Assembly: GCF_010365785.1 (NCBI RefSeq) | Contig: NZ_CP048387.1 | Location: 620,001 to 684,000, forward strand | DNA length: 64,000 nucleotides | Direction of reading: 5' to 3' | Source: Spiroplasma sp. TIUS-1 | Lineage (GTDB): Bacteria; Bacillota_I; Bacilli_A; Mycoplasmatales; Mycoplasmataceae | Shown here: positions 25,334-37,352 of the stretch, one piece after another | How positions within the stretch are numbered: the stretch's first letter is position 1 | Layout of the letters: each line of letters opens with the position of its first letter | Notes under the pieces: model-generated | What the model saw: only the letters and a program-made list of their open reading frames with translations | Databases searched by the model: none | What the model was told of the DNA's origin: nothing | Made by a program: the position numbers and the translations under genes

Positions 25334-28015
25334 TTATTTTAAATCGAATCACGTCTTACCACGTGATCCTTTTACCTCCACTTTTACTTTAGGTTTTTTA
25401 TTTATATTTAACTTAGCAAATAAAGTTGCAAAAGCTTCTTCCATAGTTAATTTAACAATTTTACTAATTTCATCAAAATCATTTTCGTGTAATTCTAATA
25501 TAACTTCATCGTGAATTTGTCCTACAAATTTAATGTTCAGTTTCTTTGCAAATATTTCATTCATGGCTACTTTCAAAATATCAGCAGCAACTCCTTGGAT
25601 TGGAGCATTTATAGCTGCTCTTTCTCCAAACGATTTAATCATTCTATTTGAACTTGATAACTCCGCAATGTATCTTCTTCTGTTTGAAACCATTTTTACA
25701 TATCCTTCTGCATTTGCTTCTTCTAAAGTTCCAATTTTAAATGATTGAATGTCAGAGAATGTGTTGTAGTAATTTTTTATAAATTGTTTTGCTTCTGGAA
25801 TTGATATGTTTAAATCCTTTGCTAATCCAAAATCACTTAATCCATACAAGATACCAAAGTTAAATATTTTAGCTATTCTTCTTTGGTCAGAACTTACTTC
25901 TTTTGTGTTGAAAATCATTTTTGCAGCTTCTGTATGTATGTCCCCATCTTTTGCAAAAATATTTAATAATGTTTCTTCATTTGCAACTTCTGCTAATACT
26001 CGCAATTCAATTTGTGAGTAATCAAAACTCATAAATATTTTATTATCATCAGTTACAAATATTTTTCTAAATTGTCTTTGATCTGCATCACGTACTGATA
26101 TGTTTTGTAGATTTGGATATGAAGAAGATAATCTACCTGTATTTGTTAGTGTCTGATTAAAAATTGATCTTACACGATTGTCGTCTTCAATATATTTTTC
26201 AAAACCAACTAAATAAGTTGAATATAGTTTTGAATATTTACGGTGTTGTAAAATCAAAGGTACAATCTCATGAGCGTTGTATAGAACATCCAATGCTTCT
26301 TTTCCAGTACTTCCTTTTGATGTGTTTGGTAATCCAAGTTTATTAAATAATAATTCTGAAACTTGTTTAGGCGACCCTGGATTAAATTTTTCACCAATCA
26401 CTTTATCTGTTATTGCAAAAATTTGTGATTCAATGTTTTTGATTTTTTCTTCAGTTGCTTTTGTTTGAATTAATAATTCTTTTTTATCAATCTTTACTCC
26501 GTTTTGTTCCATTTCAAGAAGAACAAAACAAAATGGTAAATCTATATTTTCATATAACATTAATTGATCTTTGTCTTTTAATAAACTTATAATTTCATTT
26601 TCACTTTCTCTAATCACATTTGCACATTCAATCATATATTCAGCTTTTACGCTCTGTTCAATCATTGTTGATCTTTTAACACCCTTGCCAAAAACATCTT
26701 CAGTATTTTTGATTTCATTAGTTGTAAATTTTTCATTAAGTGCAAAAATGTTTGGCTTAATATTTGCATCCAATACATAACCTGCAATCATAGCATCATA
26801 AATGAAGTTTTCATTTTTGGTTTTATAACCAAGCTTATTTAAAACATAAATTGTTTTTTTAATATCATAGGTTTTAAACTTTGAATTTAATAAGAATCCT
26901 TGAAAATTTTCATCAATAGTAAATGATCCTTCTTGTCAGTTAAAAATATTAATTTCTTTATTTTTTGCTTTTTCTAAGTCTAAAAAATAACCACCAGTAT
27001 TATTTACAATACCCACTCCAATCATTGGAGAATCATGGTAATTGTCATTTAAAGTTTCTAGGTAAATATAATTTTCATCTTGCGCATATTTAGAAGTTCA
27101 AGATTCAATTTCTTGATGATTCAACTCAATCTTAGTTACCGGTTCAATAACTAACTTTGTATATTCATTGAATGAGTATTTTTTTAATAATGTTTTCATT
27201 TCAAATTTTTCTAAAAAAGATTTAAGTCCATCTTGGTCTAAATTAAACTCATTGTTTTTATACTCAGGGATTTCAATATCACATTTAATCGTTGCAACAT
27301 CTTTTGATAAGAATGCAGATTCTTTCCCAGCAATTAATTTTTCATTCAATTTCCCTTTGATATTTTCAATATTTGCATAAATATTTTCAATTGTTCCATA
27401 CTCATTTAAAAGCTCTGTTGCCTTTTTATCACCAACACCTTCTACACCTTTAATATTGTCAGAACCATCTCCACACAATCCCTTGTAATGAATTATTTGT
27501 GATGGTGTTAATTTCATTTCTTCCATTAAATATTTTTCATCAACAATGATAGTTTCTTTGTTTTTTTGTTTAATAACACATGTGTTTTCATTTACTAATT
27601 GATACATGTCTTTGTCATTTGAAAATATTTCAATTTTAAAATCCTTACAATATTTAGTTGCAAGTGATCCAATCAAATCATCAGCCTCATAATTAGACAT
27701 TTCAAAATGATCAATATTTGAAGATTTCAAAAACTCACGGACAATTGCAAATTGAGGTTTCAAATCATCAGGTGTTTCTTTTCTACCAGCCTTATATGAT
27801 TCTAATTTATCATGTCTAAAAGTTTGTTTTCCCTTATCTAATAAAACAACTGTATTATGGTATTCACCCTTATTTATAAAATTCATTAGCATATTGATAA
27901 AAGTAAAAACAGCATTCGTTGGAATACCCTGACTTGTTTTCATTTGAGAATAAGATGAACTATGGAATGCACGATATAGCAATCCATTTCCATCTACTAG
28001 TAATATTTTTTTCAT
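25334..28015 (-). CDS. polA: DNA polymerase I, full length
   Basis: 893 residues. Residues ~1-290 form the 5'-3' exonuclease (LLVDGNGLLYRAFHS, SNYEADDLIG, GDGSDNIKGVEGVG). The middle (~300-480) corresponds to the 3'-5' exonuclease fold but lacks clear catalytic acidic motifs. The polymerase domain has motif A FDYSQIELRVLAE, motif B RRIAKIFNFGILYG and motif C QIHDEVILEL. Many mycoplasmas keep only the exonuclease part, so a complete enzyme is notable for placement. ATG at 28015 overlaps the dnaE stop (TAATG). Confidence 0.96.
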
Positions 28016-30939
28016 TATTTCATTTCCACTAATGTAGCATTAACTTTTCCTTTATATTCTTTTGTACTTAATTTTAAGTTTACTAATTCATTAATTTTCA
28101 TTTTGTCTTTAAACTTTTCAAAAGCTTCAGCAAAAACATATACTTCTAATGATCCTGTTTCGTCTTCAACAGTTAAGAACGCCATTTTCTTTCCATTCTT
28201 ATCTGTGAAGTCTCGAACACTTGTTATCAATGTATATACATTGTAATTCCTATTTACTCCAATTACACCATTAATTGAAGTTGAATGAATGTTTTGTGAT
28301 CTCTTAAATATTTCTACAGGATGTGAGTTTAAATAAAATCCATAACATTCAAATTCGGATGAAACAAAATCAAGTGGATTATCAACATCTTCGTTATTTT
28401 TTAAATTCATGTTTGTTACTGGAAGTGTGTTTTGTAGTGCTAAAAAAACTTTTTTAAACTTCAATAATCCCGTTTTTGAAATTCCATAACTATCTAGAAT
28501 TCCTGAATAAACCATTGTATCAAAAAAGTTTAGTGTGTCAGGATACTTTGAAAATAGATTATGTAACATCAAATAAATATTTTTCTTACAATTATCATCT
28601 TCCATTATGTCAACAATATTTGATACAAAAGATTCTGAGATACCTTTAATTGTAGTTAGTGGCATTGAAATTGAATTTGTTCCAACTTCATATTTAGAAA
28701 TTGGATTAACAACACTAGGTTTTTTAATTGTAATATTTCTTAACTTAACTTCTTGAAAAATCTCATTTGTTTTAGGTCCATTTTTAATTGCCCCATCTAA
28801 TTGAGAAGTAAAGAATTCAAGTGGATAGTTTGTTTTAAAATAAGCTTGCCAATAAGAAATCATAGCGTAAGCTAGAGCATGAGATTTATTAAATCCATAT
28901 GCTGCAAATTGAATTATATGATTTCATATTTCTTTAGCCTTTTTTTCATTTATATTGTTATTAATTGAATTTGTAATAAACTGTGTTTTGTATTTTTCAA
29001 GTTCCCTTAATTCTTTTTTACCAATTGCTCTACGAACAATATCGGCTTCACCTAAACTAAATCCTCCAATCTTTTGAAAGATTTCCATGATTTGTTCTTG
29101 AAAGACAATAAATCCATTTGTTGATTTTAAGATTCCGTCAACACGTGGATCAATCAGTAATTGCTTTTTATTATTTCTATGGTTAATAAAATCAGAAATA
29201 ATGTCTTGTGGTCCTGGTCTATATAAAGCTGATACAACTGCCAAATCTTCTAATGTTTTAGGTTTTACTCCAACCAAAGTTTCAATCATTCCTTTAGATT
29301 CAAACTGAAAAATACCTTGAGTTTCTCCTCGACTTAAAAGATCAAAAGTTTTTTTATCACCAAGTGAAATTTGTCTTAATGATATAACCTGTTGACTTTT
29401 ATTTATTTGATTTAATGTATTTTTTATTGCAGTTAAATTTTTTAGACCTAAGATATCAGTTTTAATTAATCCCATCTCCTCTAAATGATCCATTGGAAAT
29501 TGTGTTTGAAAAATTCCATTAGATAATTTTTTAACAGGAATAACTTCACTAATTGGAACATCACAAAATACAACTCCAGCGGCGTGAGTTGATAATTGTT
29601 TTTGTCGTCCTAACACTTGCTTGATTGCACGAATCAGAGTTGGATATTTTTCAATTATAGCTTCTAATCTTGGTGAATTTGCAATTGCCCCTTCAATGTC
29701 AAATAAGTATTTAGGTTCAATTAACTTAGACATTTTTTCAATATCTCCATCTAATACGTTTAATACTTTTCCACATTCTCTAATTGCATTTTTAACTCCA
29801 AATGTTTGAAAAGTCGAAATAGAGGCAAACTTGTTTCCATATTTTTTATTTAAATAAATTAAAACTTCTTCTCTTCTTTCATCTTCAAAGTCAATATCTA
29901 TATCTGGCATTGTAATTCTTTTTGTATTTAAGAAGCGTTCAAAATATAACCCATGTTTAATTGGATCTAATCATGTGATACCTAATAAAAATGAAACTAA
30001 ACTACCCGCTGCTGAACCTCTTCCAGGTCCAACAACTATTTTTGCTTTCTTACAATAGTTAATTAAATCTCAAACAATTAAAAAGTAATCAACAAATCCC
30101 ATTTCTTTAATAACTTTTAATTCATAATCCAAACGTACTTTGTATTCTTTAATATCGTAATTATTTAATTTAACAAATTTATTTAGTGTATTTGTACAAG
30201 TGCTTACAATTAATTCAAGTGAATCAATTTTGTCGTCATACTTCATCAAATGTTTTTTTGATTGTTCAAACAAATCAAATGAGCAACATTCAATAATCTT
30301 ATTTAGATTTTTAATATGCAACTCAGGATTAATATAAATACCAACTTCTTTATCAGTAAAATAATGTGAATCAGGAACTATTTCATCTGTTCAATTTGCA
30401 ATTTTGTTTAATACTTCTATTACATTCAAATCAACTGGTTGTTTTTTAATTGTCCTAATTTCATTTGCAAATATAACATTATCTAATCCATCTAATTTTC
30501 TAAAGTTTTTATCATTTACTCCAAAATAAAAATCTTGAGCAAATGATTTTAATTGATTACTTAAAGATGTATTAATTTCAAACCAAGGACAGTAAACAAC
30601 AACGAGGTCATTATTTGGTTTAGAGAATATTTTTTTAATATCTATTTTTTCATCTGAATTTAGATCTGAAGATATTTTTGAAAGTGTTTTATAACCTTCA
30701 ATATTTTTTGCATAAAAGATAATTTGATCTTGAGCAATATTCAAAGATAAACCAATTATTGGTTTTAAATTTGATTTTTTGGCTAGGCTACTAAATTCAG
30801 CAGCACCATACATCACATTATCATCAGCAAAAAAAACTGCATCAATTTTATTTTTGACTGCAAATTTAATATAATCTTCAACTAATATATTTGATTTAAA
30901 AAAATTATATGACGTCTTTACATTCAATAAATTTAACAT
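28015..30939 (-). CDS. dnaE: DNA polymerase III alpha subunit, DnaE type
   Basis: 974 residues. The catalytic Asp residues lie in PDIDIDF (~residue 347), with the upstream [12 protein letters not shown] motif and a C-terminal OB-fold region. The N-terminal PHP domain is degenerate: the usual His-x-His metal ligands are replaced ([11 protein letters not shown]). It extends primers in partnership with PolC, which is expected elsewhere in the genome. AGGAGG lies before the ATG at 30939. It is coupled to polA by a one-base overlap. TGA Trp codons split it into several pieces under the standard code. Confidence 0.95.
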
Positions 30940-30955
30940 ATGATGCCTCCTATAT

Positions 30956-31264
30956 TTAGACTAGTGCAAATGCTAAATAAGCAGCGAATGCAACAATTGA
31001 TAAAAATACTACCAAGCCAATCATTATTGCAAAAACATTAATTTTCTCGGTAAATTTTTTCTTTCTAGTTTTTTGATTTCCAATTTTACTGATTTCAATT
31101 CTATTTATATTTGTAGATTTCTTTGTATTTATCTTCAAATAAGGTGTGTTCACTTTTTCAACATTTTGATCCCTATCTTCAAACTCATGACGTTTATCAA
31201 TTTCAATACCATCGATAACACCAATTATTTTTTTTTGCTTATTCTGCTTCAAATCACTCACCAT
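30956..31264 (-). CDS. Small protein with single C-terminal TM segment
   Basis: 102 residues. The first ~75 are hydrophilic and basic (KTRKKKF before the membrane). The last ~25 are a hydrophobic anchor, so the protein is tail-anchored or has its N-terminus in the cytoplasm. Its ATG at 31264 lies inside the last 26 bases of thiI, read in another frame. This only becomes visible when thiI is read through a TGA Trp codon. No family is recognised. It sits in the ezrA-mutM operon, just ahead of dnaE. Confidence 0.65.
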   Translation of the reverse strand: MVSDLKQNKQKKIIGVIDGIEIDKRHEFEDRDQNVEKVNTPYLKINTKKSTNINRIEISKIGNQKTRKKKFTEKINVFAIMIGLVVFLSIVAFAAYLAFALV

Positions 31265-32429
31265 CCTTTAGGTAATACTTTTTGATTGAATCTTTAAGTG
31301 TTTTATCAATCATTACATCTAACATGAGTTCTTTTTCTTGAAATTCAGCCTCTTTTAAAGTAGGTTTAATAATTGGCTTATTTGGAACATACATTGAACA
31401 CACATCATCAAATGGTAAGATTGAAATTGGATATGCTCCAATATATTCTGATATCTTAATTATTTCTTCTTTATCGTATGTAATTAGTGGTCTTAAGATT
31501 TGTCTCTCTGAGACAGATCCAATAACATTCATTGAGTCAATTGTTTGTGACGCCACTTGACCTAAAGCGTCTCCTGTAATAATTGCTTGTGCTTCAATTT
31601 TATCAGCTAGCTTATTTGCTATTATCAAGAATACTCGCCTCATAATTGTAATTCTGTATGAGTCATTTTTCATATGCATCAATTCTTTTAACAACATTGA
31701 AAAATCGCAAACATAAAAATTAAAATCTCTAACATTATATTTTGAAGTTACTTTAATTAAATCAAATACTTTTTGAACAGCTTCAGGTGTTGTGTGAGGT
31801 GGTGTCATGAAATGTAAAAAATCAACTTTCATTCCACGTTTTAGTGCAAGATAACTTGCAACTGGCGAATCTATTCCCCCGCTTATCATTGATATACCAC
31901 GACCAGAAGTGCCAACAGGTAATCCTTTTAATCCTTGAATTTTGTCAATGTAAATATATGTATTGTTGTTTTTAATTAACACATTTACAAGTTTCTGTGG
32001 ATTTTTAACATCTACTGTAATGTTTGGAATTGTTTTTAAAATTTCAGATGCAATTTCTCTTTTAAATATATCTGAAGGAATCTTAAAAGATTTGTCTTTT
32101 CTAAGTACTTCAATTTTAAAAGAAAACCCAGAAAGAGTTGGAGCTATCTCCATTACTTTTTTAATTATTTCTTGTGAATCATGTCCCACACGATGTGCAA
32201 TGGACATTGAATGAATACCAAATACAGTTTTTAATTCTTCTAAAATTTGGTCTATATATTTTTCGTCGATAATTTCCAATTCAAGACTATTTCTGTCTTT
32301 TTTGTAGTCAAAAAAAGATTTAAACGGTTTAAGTTTAAATTTAATATTTTTATTTAACTTATCAATGAATATATCTCTGTTGCTTCCCTTAAGAGTTAAT
32401 TCACCATATCTAACTAAAATACTTTTCAT
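31239..32429 (-). CDS. thiI: tRNA 4-thiouridine sulfurtransferase ThiI
   Basis: 396 residues, the Bacillus-type length without a rhodanese domain. A THUMP domain covers ~60-165, and the PP-loop ATP-binding motif SGGIDSPVASYLAL lies near 185. It transfers sulfur to U8 of tRNA, using a cysteine desulfurase partner; Firmicute genes pair it with a NifS-like enzyme, which is not seen here. Under the standard code it would end six residues earlier, at a TGA. It lies directly downstream of the EzrA-like gene, as in Bacillus. Without thiamine synthesis genes its role is probably tRNA only. Confidence 0.93.
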
Positions 32430-32434
32430 TTTAT

Positions 32435-34159
32435 CTACCTTTTTATCAGTGAGTTTAAGATATTCAATAACTCATGTATTAATCTATCTATTTCCCTATT
32501 TTTATACATTTCTTCCAAATTGATTAATGCACGATCAATCTTGAAGTCAGCTACTGAATATTTTTCAAGATATATCAATAATTCTTGAGCAATGAAATCA
32601 GCAAAAACACAATCTTTCAAGTTTCTCTCTAATTCTCAAGTATCATTCTCAATTTTTGCTATCTCTTCAAACAATTGATCTCTTGACGATTTATTTTCAA
32701 ACTCAGATTGCCTTGATGTTATAAAGTTTTCTAAGTTAGCATTGATTTCAGAACATCTGTCCCTTAATGGAACCAATTCTGTCATATGCTTATTGATTGA
32801 TATTTTATTTTCAACTTGTTCTAATAATGTTCTTATGAAACCAATTTTTGAAATGTATTTGTCTTTTGTTGATAGAGACTTCTCTATTATTCTTGATGAG
32901 TTTTCAAAGTTATCTATCGAATTTAGAATGGTTGCTAATTCTTTAACCAACTTATCCTTAATAACTTTTATATCTGCTGTGTGCTTTCTTGAGATAAAGT
33001 AATCCCAATCTGAAAAATTACTTTGCAACTTTGTTTTAGATGAGTTGAAATTTGATTTAGCTCTATCAAATTCTTTTTTCTCAATAGTCGGAGCTTTGTT
33101 AATTGATTCTACATTTGAGAAACCCTTATCAATAGCGTTAACTGATCCTTCTACAGTTTTTATTATCTCTCTGATTATGTCAATGTTTTCAATAAAGTAA
33201 TCTTTTAATTTATCGTCAGTTACAATTGATGAATTAAAATCATTAAACATTTTAAAAATTACTTCAAGTTCTTTCAATGCCTTTTTCATATTTCATACAT
33301 TTATTAATTCTTTAATATCTTTTAGTTTTAATTTTACTTTTTTTTCTAAGTCACTAAATGCTTGCGAATTTTTAGAATGATGAGCATTTTTTGAAATCAT
33401 ATGCGAAGCATACTTTTCACGAAGTTCTTCAATATGATTTGGAATTTTTGTATTAACACGAGTTAATAGGTAAGGAACCAAGTCAATTAATTCAATCATA
33501 TAAACTTGTGATTCTCTAATATTTGATAAAGTTTCTAAACTACCTTCAAATAACCCTGTTGCCAATTTTGAATTAAAGTTTAAAAATAACGAATCAATTC
33601 TTGAAAGAATTTGGTTTGCTTCTACAGCATTCAATTCTGGATAAGATGTTAACAATATATCAATATTTTTTCTAATCTCTTCAAAAATTATTTTGTAAAA
33701 AGTAATTGATGTTCTTTGAATATCTTCAACCATTAATGCATTTTCAACTTCTTTTTGCATAATATAAATTTTTGATTTAACTTCATCAATTTGTTTTCTA
33801 TATTTTTTAATATTAAAAATATGTTTTGGTGTTGGAATTAAATTCTTTTTTTCTTTTGAAAATTCATTTAAATCAACAATTACCGCATTAAGTTCATTCA
33901 TTAGTAAGTGTTCATAGTTTGATCATCAAATATCTAATTCAGAAATAAATGTAGCTGTTGTATTTGAAATATATTGAATACGTTGTAATTTGTGTTTAAC
34001 AGGATTTTTATGAATAATAGAAATTTCTTCTAAGCACTTAGCTTGAGTTTTTAAAATAAATCTAGCACCAATTAAAAGAATAAAAAATAAAATTGAAATA
34101 ACTGCCAGGGCCACAAATATTGAGAAGCTAACTGTTTGCATTGTTGTTCAATTACTCAT
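32435..34159 (-). CDS. ezrA: EzrA-like septation ring regulator
   Basis: 574 residues, close to EzrA of Bacillus (~560). One N-terminal membrane segment (~residues 10-33) is followed by long coiled-coil helices with no globular enzyme motif, as in the spectrin-like EzrA cytoplasmic domain. EzrA binds FtsZ and controls Z-ring number. Sequence similarity is not obvious by eye, so the call relies on architecture and synteny: thiI next, rpsD and tyrS nearby. The start ATG at 34159 follows GAGGGGCG; the in-frame ATG six codons later is possible. Confidence 0.65.
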
Positions 34160-34214
34160 ATGTCGCCCCTCTCTTATTACATTAATTATATATATTAAAA
34201 ATATAAAAATTATT

Positions 34215-34393
34215 TTTGCTATAATATTTTTAAGTTAAATTTCGATATCTGCATTCTCACATAGTTGAGTTCTTAGTTAGTGAAATAATTAGTCGTAACC
34301 TTTGCAGAAAAAGGCGAACACTACACTTCCTCGATTAGAGTGATGAAGTATCTAGATTTCTCTTAGAAAAAAAATTAAATAAGGAGATAAATC
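34215..34393 (+). promoter_or_regulatory. Promoter and structured leader of rpsD
   Basis: An extended -10 element, TTGCTATAAT, lies at 34216-34225. About 160 bases of untranslated leader follow before the AAGGAG at 34381. The leader contains several potential pairing segments. In Firmicutes, S4 represses its own mRNA by binding such a leader. Whether this one does is inferred from position and length only. Confidence 0.5.
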
Positions 34394-35011
34394 ATGTCAA
34401 GATTTACAGGATCTACTTTCAAGAAAGCTAGACGTTACGGTTTCTCAATTAGAGAAGATGGTAAAGAGTTTTCAAAAGGTAAAAAAAGAACTACAGCTCC
34501 AGGACAACACGGAGCTCGTAGAGTTAAGCTTTCTGAATACGGATTGCAATTACACGAAAAACAAAAATTAAGATTTATGTATGGAATTACTGAAAGACAA
34601 TTCAGAAATACATATGTTAAAGCTAAAAAAGAAAATGAAGTTATTGGTACTGCTTTCTTGCAAAGATTAGAAAGTCGTTTAGACAACATCGTTTATAGAA
34701 TGGGATTATCAATGACTCGTCAAGGAGCAAGACAAATTGTTGCTCACGGACATATTTTAGTTAATGGTAAAAAATTAGACATCCCTTCTCACATTTTAAC
34801 TGTTGGAGATAAAATCTCAGTTAGAGAAAAATCAATGAAAAATGTGAAAATGAAAGAGGCATTAAGTGCAAACTTTTCAACAGTTAAATTTGTTGAATTT
34901 GATAAAACTAAAATGTCAGGTAAATTCAAAGCTCTTCCAGAAAGAAGTGAATTAAACCAAGAAATAAATGAAGCGTTAATAGTTGAATGATACAACCGTC
35001 TAATTAAGTAA
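34394..35011 (+). CDS. rpsD: 30S ribosomal protein S4
   Basis: 205 residues. The N-terminus [16 protein letters not shown] and the GQHGARR segment are typical. It is the zinc-free C- form, as no cysteine cluster is present. The S4 RNA-binding domain ([20 protein letters not shown]) spans ~95-160. The true end is TAA at 35011, because a TGA at codon 199 encodes Trp. S4 nucleates 30S assembly and binds 16S rRNA. It stands opposite the ezrA operon. Confidence 0.97.
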
Positions 35012-35030
35012 TTTTTTACTTAAAGACACT

Positions 35031-35060
35031 AAAAAAGAATCCAAAAGGATTCTTTTTTTT
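35031..35060. terminator. Bidirectional terminator between rpsD and a lipoprotein gene
   Basis: AAAAAAGAATCC pairs with GGATTCTTTTTT around AAAA. U runs exist in both directions, and the element lies between convergent stops. Confidence 0.85.
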
Positions 35061-37323
35061 ATTTCGTAATACTTGTTATTTTTCAATATTTATTTTCGTT
35101 TTGCTTTATTGTTACAACATATGTTTTTTTAACATATGAATTTGGTAATTTTCTATATAGATTAAATGAAAACTCTGGTTCCTTTTCATCAACATTAGCT
35201 GGCAACATTTTTCTGAATGTATTAAATTCATCCATTGTCCAATTTGATCTTTGATATAAAGGTTTTAAGAATTTGTCATCTAAATAATTTTTACTTTTAG
35301 CTGGTATTGCAATCATAATATCTTGAACAATAGTTGATATTGAATATAGCAATTCTCCGCTATCCTTACCCATTAGTTTGACAAGAGTTTCACCAAGAGA
35401 TCCGTTAGCTACATTTGCTCCCATTTGGTCTAAACCAAGAGTCATGTAAAATGGTTGATTTTCAACTGGAGCATTTTTTTTATCATAACCAAATAAATAT
35501 TTACTTTCATGACTCGCATCATCATATTCTACAAAATCAACACTACTTTCTCATGGATATTTACATTTTTCCACATAAGGATTTTCACAATAGGTAAATT
35601 TTGATAGTTTGATTGCATTTTCCATTTCACCATCAATGATCACACGTGTTGTTCGCACTCGATCGAATAATTGTGATACATAATTTAAATCAAAAGTAAT
35701 ATTCTTATCTTTGCTCATTGGCTCTAATCTATCTGCAAAAAATTTTGTAATATTTTCAATAGATAGATCTTGGAATGCACCAAGTAAAACATTTAATGTA
35801 TTTTCATTATCTACTGAACTTAAAAAATTCTTTTCATCCATAAATACTGCTATTGGTTTAAACCCTAAGATATCTTCAAAGCTCGGAATTAATGAAGTGT
35901 CTATTTTATCCAATATAGGTTTTATTGCAGATTTAATGAACAGAGAAGCTATACCTCAAGTAATTCAACCAGTAAGACTTTTTAATTGCTTACCAAATGC
36001 AGCAGCACTTTTTTTTGCAGAACTTACTAAGGCGCTTCCTAGTACTGGTATATTTGCAGATTCAATAATGTTAACAATTGCATCTCTTATGTATTTTTTG
36101 TAAAACTCTTCATTCATTCCAATAAATACATCACCAACTTCAATAATTAAATTTTTAATCTGATTATTTACAAGGGTTTTTAATTCTTTATCATCTTTGG
36201 TATCTAAATATTTTAATACTTGACCAATTAAATCAGTAACACTATTTATTAAAGATGATCCACCACCTTTTTTTCAATCATCTGTCATTACACCCATACT
36301 TTTTAAAATTAATTCAAGGCCTACACCAATGACATTTTTAATATATGGAATCATTGGTGCTATTGCTTCTTGAGCTACTTTTCTTTTTGACAATAAACTT
36401 TCATTAGTTGTTGTTGCATATTTTAATAAATTTGACAGTTTTGAAAAATCAATAATATTATTTGCAATGTTCCCAGTTCAATAAGTATTTGATATATATG
36501 TTTGATAATCCTTCACTTTACCTTGTAGGTAATCGTCAAAAAAGTTATAAGCAGTTTTTAATGTCATCTTAATAAATTGAACAGACAAATCAATTCTTGA
36601 ACTCTCAGCTTTTATTTTTCCTGCTAGTTCATTCATTGTGTCTTTAACATACTTTTCTTCACTTGTTTGATAATCTAGAACATAGTTGTCCATAATTTTT
36701 TCAATTAAAGGATTATCTTCAATTTCTTTCAAAACACCTGAAAATGATAATCCAGGAACTGTGATTTTTTCTTGGAAAAAAAGACCTATAATTGTTGATA
36801 ACGTTGATGGACTCAAGCCTAATGTTAATGCATCTAATATTGGTTCTATTAGTGAAGTTATATTATTAAGTGCAGAAGTTCCTGTTGTATAACCTGTTGT
36901 ACTGTCTGAAACAATTTGATTTCCATTTTCATTTTCTGAGTTTGTATAAATGTAATTTGTTTTTCCATCTCCATTTTTTACAAACGTAGATTCAAATAGT
37001 TCACTCATTTTAGTTGAACTATTTTGATTAATTATAAAACCTTTACCCAAAGCACTATCAATAGTCATTTCTCCATATGTCTTCATTAAATATTCTTGAC
37101 CAATTGCCCCTCCTCCAAGAACTGAATTTGCGCTTGTAGACTGAGCTTCATCTTTATCATTTAAGATTGCAGCAGAGGCAGCAAAGGAGGCAATTTGTGC
37201 ATTTTTATAAAATAAACGTTGTAGTCCATATGTGATTTCAGTTGTTGTACAACTTACAACAGTCATTGCTGAAAATATAACTAATATAAATGCACACATA
37301 GAATTAATTATTTTTTTAAACAT
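35059..37323 (-). CDS. Large lipoprotein of unknown function
   Basis: 754 residues. The signal peptide ends in a lipobox (AMTVVSC, Cys ~25), followed by Thr-rich sequence. The mature part is long and mostly helical without recognised domains, and it contains hydrophobic amphipathic stretches (LIEPILDALTLGLSPSTLST). AAGGAGG precedes the ATG. It follows the 1867-residue permease by 29 bases, so the two are probably one operon. Lipoproteins paired with MacB/FtsX-like permeases are common in mollicutes. It may be an extracellular partner of that permease. Confidence 0.75.
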
Positions 37324-37352
37324 TTTATTACCTCCTTGTCAATAAATTAAAT

